From a virus: a stretch of 64,000 bases of DNA. The position numbers and the translations under genes are program-made. The notes beneath the pieces are model-generated. The model saw nothing but the letters and a program-made list of their open reading frames with translations. It searched no databases and had not been told where the DNA came from. Positions 61,427-64,000 of this stretch are shown piece after piece; positions within the stretch are counted from its first letter, which is position 1; every line of letters starts with the position of its first letter. The stretch covers positions 1 to 64,000 of IMG/VR virus record IMGVR_UViG_3300025655_003289. The stretch is one strand, 5' to 3'.

Positions 61427-61581
61427 TATCTATACTTATTTAGTTCATTATCAGTTCTTTCAATCTCCTTATTGACAGAGTATAATCTATTACCTCTGCA
61501 ATAGCTACACGAGCCATGACATCTGCACGTCTTGTCAAATCTCTTACTCTTTGTGTAAGGTCTTTTATACGTCCTACTCAT
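61426..61581 (-). CDS. Basic Cys-rich microprotein, 51 aa
   Basis: CRCHGSCSYCRGNRLYS shows a CxCxxxCxxC zinc-binding pattern in a basic protein. It starts 15 bases after the tRNA-Arg 3' end, so it is probably translated from the tRNA transcript region. Could bind RNA. Confidence 0.6.
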   Translation of the reverse strand: MSRTYKRPYTKSKRFDKTCRCHGSCSYCRGNRLYSVNKEIERTDNELNKYR

Positions 61582-61595
61582 AACAATTACTTTAG

Positions 61596-61667
61596 TACCC
61601 TCACCTAGAATCGAACTAGGAATCCAAGCTTAGAAGGCTAGTGTTATATCCGTTTAACTATAAGGGC
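61596..61667 (-). tRNA. tRNA-Arg (TCT)
   Basis: Cloverleaf fits: acceptor GCCCTTA with TGAGGGT plus A, D stem GTTA/TAAC, anticodon loop CTTCTAA (TCT), T stem CCTAG/CTAGG with TTCGATT loop. Anticodon stem CTAGC/GCTTG has one T-T mismatch. 72 bases. No encoded CCA. Confidence 0.85.
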
Positions 61668-61672
61668 ATTTG

Positions 61673-61744
61673 TAGCGGAGATGGGAATCGAACCCACTAC
61701 CTCTGGGTTATGAGCCCAGTATGCAACCGATACACTTCTCCGCA
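61673..61744 (-). tRNA. tRNA-Met (CAT), initiator-like
   Basis: Anticodon loop CTCATAA, anticodon stem CTGGG/CCCAG with the three consecutive G-C pairs of initiators. Position 1 (T) cannot pair with position 72 (T), also an initiator feature. D-stem pair 11-24 is T-A, an elongator trait. T loop TTCGATT. No encoded CCA. Confidence 0.8.
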
Positions 61745-61750
61745 ATATAG

Positions 61751-61823
61751 AGCCTCCCACAGGAATCGAACCCGCAACCTACTGAGTACAAATCAGTTGC
61801 TCTACCAATTGAGCTAGAGAGGC
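61751..61823 (-). tRNA. tRNA-Thr (TGT)
   Basis: Acceptor GCCTCTC with GGGAGGC plus T, D stem GCTC/GAGC, anticodon stem ACTGA/TCAGT with loop TTTGTAC (TGT), T stem GCGGG/CCTGT and loop TTCGATT. 73 bases. Confidence 0.9.
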
Positions 61824-61828
61824 AATTC

Positions 61829-61946
61829 AAGATAGGCTTCGGGTCTTTCAGGGTTTCTGGTTAATGGTTTGTTTACGCTCGGATTACTACAAACCCTTTT
61901 TCATCCTTTTAACACCACCATTAACTACAGCTTCACTGCCTATCTT
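61829..61946 (-). ncRNA. Structured non-tRNA element within the tRNA cluster, about 118 nt
   Basis: Bounded by the perfect 9-bp pair AAGATAGGC (61,829-61,837) and GCCTATCTT (61,938-61,946). Inside, GTTAATGG (61,860-61,867) pairs with CCATTAAC (61,918-61,925). AGGGTTT (61,850-61,856) can pair with AAACCCT (61,891-61,897), crossing the previous stem like a pseudoknot, and GGTTTGT (61,866-61,872) can alternatively pair with ACAAACC (61,889-61,895). No T-loop, no anticodon stem, and it occupies a slot 6 and 4 bases from the flanking tRNAs, so it should be processed with them. Confidence 0.55.
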
Positions 61947-61949
61947 TTG

Positions 61950-62023
61950 TAACCCCGGTAGGATTCGAACCTACGACCCCCTCATTAAAAGTGAGGTGCT
62001 CTAACCAACTGAGCTACGAAGTT
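61950..62023 (-). tRNA. tRNA-Lys (TTT)
   Basis: Acceptor AACTTCG with CGGGGTT plus A, D stem GCTC/GAGC, anticodon stem CCTCA/TGAGG with loop CTTTTAA (TTT), T stem GTAGG/CCTAC with TTCGAAT. 74 bases. Confidence 0.9.
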
Positions 62024-62072
62024 AATTGCAGGCCTTGCACCTGCCCGGGGACATATATCCTCCCAAAGTAAG
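62024..62072 (-). other. tRNA-like hairpin region between tRNA-Lys and tRNA-Pro
   Basis: Minus strand contains GCAGG, TGCAAGG, CCTGC, shaped like a T arm, and GGGA/TCCC as a second hairpin. It has no anticodon arm and no acceptor pairing I can find. It may be a tRNA remnant or a spacer hairpin. Confidence 0.3.
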
Positions 62073-62146
62073 TCTAGATGGAAGGATTCGAACCTCCGAC
62101 CCCACGCTTCCAAAGCGTATGCGCTACCTGACTGCGCTACATCTAG
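62073..62146 (-). tRNA. tRNA-Pro (TGG)
   Basis: Acceptor CTAGATG with CATCTAG plus A, D stem GCGC/GCGC, anticodon stem TACGC/GCGTG with loop TTTGGAA (TGG), T stem GGAGG/CCTTC with TTCGAAT. 74 bases. Confidence 0.9.
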
Positions 62147-62149
62147 ATA

Positions 62150-62223
62150 AAGATAAGATAGACGGCTACCCTTATGAGCTTACAGTTACGGCCATTCTAA
62201 TTTTTTCTCCGTTATCTTATCTT
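62150..62223 (-). ncRNA. Structured non-tRNA element within the tRNA cluster, 74 nt
   Basis: An 11-bp perfect stem pairs 62,150-62,160 (AAGATAAGATA) with 62,213-62,223, extended by 4 bp (ACGG with CCGT) after a bulge. It is exactly tRNA-sized and tRNA-spaced (3 and 5 bases from neighbours), but lacks a T loop and anticodon stem. Either a degenerate tRNA or a small structured RNA. Confidence 0.5.
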
Positions 62224-62228
62224 AGATG

Positions 62229-62299
62229 ATACTCGACTAGGACTTGAACCTAGAATACTTGAATCAAAATCAAGTGTGTTACCATTACACCATCGAGTA
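62229..62299 (-). tRNA. tRNA-Gln (TTG)
   Basis: Acceptor TACTCGA with TCGAGTA plus T, D stem GTGT/ACAC, anticodon stem CTTGA/TCAAG with loop TTTTGAT (TTG), T stem CTAGG/CCTAG with TTCAAGT. First tRNA of the cluster in transcription order. Confidence 0.9.
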
Positions 62300-62313
62300 G
62301 TGTGGTGGTATAA

Positions 62314-62688
62314 CTAAGATACCACCTCGACATCGGCTTCGATAGCTTCAATCTCTGCAATCTCAACCTCTTCTGCCTCAGCTTTAGCAGCCGCTTCTGC
62401 GTCTATCTTACTAACAGCATCACTAACCGCATCAGCCATAGCAATATCGAATCCTGCTTTAGTTAAGAACACAGTACGTCCTTCTTTCTCAACCTTAGAT
62501 ACAACTAGGTTTTTCTTAGTTAAAGAACCTAACGCACCCGCTAAGCTACGCGACCTGTTTGTTGCAGACCAAGACCAGATAGGCACTCCTACCATGTCCT
62601 CTCCAGATACCGCCATGAATTCACTGTTGACGATGTTCTGTAATACTTGTTTTTCTTTCTCTGTTACTTTAATAGTTGCTTCTTTCAT
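62314..62688 (-). CDS. Winged-helix-like protein with acidic tail, 124 aa
   Basis: ATIKVTEKEKQVLQNIV, then SLAGALGSLTKKNLVVSKVE and KEGRTVFLTKAGFDIAMAD match an HTH-wing (LSxLxKKGLV...GRTVxLTxxG) pattern; the last 35 residues are Ala/Glu-rich. Possible transcriptional regulator. It starts within the stop of the 79-aa gene. Confidence 0.6.
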   Translation of the reverse strand: MKEATIKVTEKEKQVLQNIVNSEFMAVSGEDMVGVPIWSWSATNRSRSLAGALGSLTKKNLVVSKVEKEGRTVFLTKAGFDIAMADAVSDAVSKIDAEAAAKAEAEEVEIAEIEAIEADVEVVS

Positions 62689-62924
62689 TTTAAATTTAAT
62701 TTACTTTTAGTTAATACTCTTGTTACTCCGTAGCTATTGATTGTACTTACATCATACCCTCTTCTCATTATCGCATCCATTACTTCATGTCGATAATTCC
62801 AAACGTCCTTATCCCATCCGTAACTAAAAGCATCACATGTGTCAAAGTGGGATGTGCCGTACTCATCTGCATACTTGCATTCAATATCTACTATTTGATT
62901 TAATTTTTCTTCAATCTTACTCAT
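62685..62924 (-). CDS. Hypothetical protein, 79 aa
   Basis: MSKIEEKLNQIVDIECKYAD, then HFDTCDAFSYGWDKDVW, with a basic end. Promoter copy 8 lies 25 bases upstream. It leads the transcript that runs through the tRNA cluster. Confidence 0.58.
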   Translation of the reverse strand: MSKIEEKLNQIVDIECKYADEYGTSHFDTCDAFSYGWDKDVWNYRHEVMDAIMRRGYDVSTINSYGVTRVLTKSKLNLK

Positions 62925-62949
62925 GGTTGTCGCTGTATCAGTTACACAA

Positions 62950-62982
62950 TAATTATCAAATTCTGCTCGTATTCGATTTGCT
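62950..62982 (-). promoter_or_regulatory. 33-bp promoter-like element, copy 8
   Basis: AGCAAATCG, AATACGAG, variable CAGAATT, TGATAATTA; followed by TTGTGTAAC. The stop of the 80-aa gene overlaps its first base. It is upstream of the tRNA-cluster transcript. Confidence 0.75.
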
Positions 62983-63224
62983 CAGTGATTTAAAGAATGC
63001 ACATTCAAGATATGAATCAAATCCTCTAACCCTTGACGGTCATAGACCCTTAACGTTTCTGAATTAAACATCTCCACAAACCATCCTATATCACCAACCT
63101 CACTCTGACAATGCGTGATTAAAGTAATATCCCCGATATCTAAGTTGTAGTAGTGATCTACATCGCCATAATCCTCTATATCAACCCTATTGAATCCTAA
63201 GTCAATTAAATCCTGCTCTCTCAT
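62982..63224 (-). CDS. Hypothetical protein, 80 aa
   Basis: MREQDLIDLGFNRVDIEDYG, then YYNLDIGDITLITHCQ and FVEMFNSETLRVYD. This helix-then-beta pattern recurs in phage small proteins (LIDLGFxxxD). Its stop overlaps promoter copy 8. Confidence 0.58.
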   Translation of the reverse strand: MREQDLIDLGFNRVDIEDYGDVDHYYNLDIGDITLITHCQSEVGDIGWFVEMFNSETLRVYDRQGLEDLIHILNVHSLNH

Positions 63225-63376
63225 GATTTATCTTTTAACTCTTCCTCTAACAATTCAATATACCTCATCATTGCATTGATGTAGTGACCATCGTCAGCCT
63301 TTAACTCGAATATCCTCCATGAAAAATACTCGAACGCTTCATTTACTGTTTCTAACAATACTCTATTATTATTCAT
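63221..63376 (-). CDS. Hypothetical protein, 51 aa
   Basis: MNNNRVLLETVNEAFEYFSW, then IELLEEELKDKS: helical. ATG overlaps the upstream stop; its TGA overlaps the next ATG. Confidence 0.5.
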   Translation of the reverse strand: MNNNRVLLETVNEAFEYFSWRIFELKADDGHYINAMMRYIELLEEELKDKS

Positions 63377-63459
63377 TTATCTACGTTATCTTCGTTAAAC
63401 ATCCAACTTAATAATCCCGCTATAAAAAACATAACTATTATAAATATACCTCCACTCAT
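63373..63459 (-). CDS. Small membrane peptide, 28 aa
   Basis: MSGGIFIIVMFFIAGLLSW and a hydrophilic MFNEDNVDK end, one membrane segment. It starts 1 base after the 82-aa gene's stop. Likely a membrane-acting early peptide. Confidence 0.5.
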   Translation of the reverse strand: MSGGIFIIVMFFIAGLLSWMFNEDNVDK

Positions 63460-63460
63460 G

Positions 63461-63709
63461 TCAATATTTTTTATCTAATGCCAAATTCAAATCACTACCC
63501 TTGATACAAGAAGACTCTATGAAGATATACCCCTTGTAACTAAACCAACTGTACGCCACCTTGTCTGAGTTATCATTGAACCTACGAGGAACCCTACCAA
63601 CACGGAATCCATAGTACTTGTTACTACCCAAAATCATCGTAGGAACATTAGTGTATCTATCCACTCTTACCTTAGTCTTATTGTATCCATCTAATACTGT
63701 GTTGCTCAT
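63461..63709 (-). CDS. Hypothetical protein, 82 aa
   Basis: MSNTVLDGYNKTKVRVDRYT, YYGFRVGRVPRRFNDNSD and YSWFSYKGYIFIESS. Basic, beta-rich. It has promoter copy 9 26 bases upstream, so it leads the right-arm leftward transcript. Confidence 0.62.
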   Translation of the reverse strand: MSNTVLDGYNKTKVRVDRYTNVPTMILGSNKYYGFRVGRVPRRFNDNSDKVAYSWFSYKGYIFIESSCIKGSDLNLALDKKY

Positions 63710-63735
63710 AATCTATTGGTTTATCGGTTACAACA

Positions 63736-63768
63736 TAATTATCAAATACCACTCGTATTGGATTTGCT
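63736..63768 (-). promoter_or_regulatory. 33-bp promoter-like element, copy 9
   Basis: AGCAAATCC, AATACGAG, variable TGGTATT, TGATAATTA; followed by TGTTGTAAC. Outermost copy of the right arm; it drives the 82-aa gene by position. Confidence 0.75.
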
Positions 63769-64000
63769 CGAGAAATATAAAGTAAAAATAAATGAGCAAT
63801 CCAAACACTAATCTCGCTACGCTCAATTCGATACCGGAATTTGCCTGGAAATATAAAATAAACAAATAATAGCATCGTAAAGGGGATTGTTCATTTTTAG
63901 TTTTAAAAAAGAAGAGGGGTGTAAACTCATATATCCTACTATTAGCATCGTAAAAAACACTGCCATTAGGGCTATATATATATATTATATGCCCCTATTG
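63769..64000. other. Non-coding right edge with inverted-element copy
   Basis: No gene is supportable here. It holds two copies of AGCATCGTAAA (about 63,873 and 63,944) and, at 63,946-64,000, the minus-strand match to 2,397-2,450 (CAATAGGGGC, AT-run, GGCAGTG, TTTACGATG). The window ends at the CAATAG of that match, so the element may continue beyond. Confidence 0.6.

Noticed and set aside
62026-62229. 67-aa rightward frame
   Set aside because: It lies antisense to tRNA-Pro and the structured element.
63678-63875. 65-aa leftward frame at the right edge
   Set aside because: It runs through promoter copy 9 and into the start of the 82-aa gene; composition does not look like a protein.
1-64000. 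Prophage or temperate phage
   Set aside because: No integrase, excisionase, repressor or attachment-site pair was seen; absence from this window is not proof.

Overview
The window looks like most of the genome of a lytic, podovirus-like tailed phage of a Bacteroidota host, probably a (marine) flavobacterium. It carries a large terminase, portal, scaffold-like protein, major capsid protein, ring/stabilisation proteins, internal virion proteins and a 2,739-residue virion protein, but no tail sheath, tail tube or baseplate set. There is no integrase or repressor. The Bacteroidota signs are a BACON domain, a flavobacterial-type TonB-dependent receptor, AT-rich translation leaders without Shine-Dalgarno sites, and head proteins that from memory resemble crAss-like phages and the Cellulophaga phi38:1 group. 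That relationship is recalled family knowledge, not a search result.

Layout. (1) 1-2,114, minus strand: a small array of early-type genes (DEDDh exonuclease, HAD nucleotidase, microproteins), almost each with its own copy of a 33-bp promoter-like element, ending at a terminator at about 40-62. (2) 2,115-2,509: non-coding, with three iteron-like repeats and a 54-bp element whose inverted partner lies at the right edge (63,946-64,000). (3) 2,510-12,662, plus strand: fibre with an S74 chaperone, BACON protein, and an array of paralogous adhesins. (4) 12,685-17,217: GroEL, GroES, small basic and Cys-rich proteins, a holin-like protein, a second GroES-like protein and a terminase small-subunit candidate. 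(5) 17,214-41,627: TerL, portal, scaffold, capsid, connector and internal virion proteins. (6) 41,638-42,581: small basic proteins, a membrane protein and an M15 endolysin. A bidirectional terminator closes the plus-strand block. (7) 42,627-63,709, minus strand: TonB-dependent receptor, ribonucleotide reductase, ThyX, replication and recombination genes (primase-helicase, SSB, nucleases, RecE-like exonuclease), a sigma factor, many small proteins, and a tRNA cluster (Arg, Met, Thr, Lys, Pro, Gln) that also holds two structured elements that are not tRNAs.

How it fits together. The phage probably uses its own sigma factor (54,987-55,748) on the nine identically spaced promoter-like elements to drive the leftward genes. 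RNR, ThyX, the MazG-like proteins and the nucleotidase manage the nucleotide supply. Primase-helicase, SSB, nucleases and a recombination pair copy and process DNA. The plus-strand block builds and packages the virion with help from a phage chaperonin. No DNA polymerase is present, so either the genome continues beyond the window or the phage relies on the host enzyme.

The most unusual points are the phage-borne TonB-dependent receptor at the end of the nucleotide-metabolism operon, the nine-copy promoter family whose elements abut or overlap the stop codon of the preceding gene, and the structured RNAs slotted between the tRNAs.
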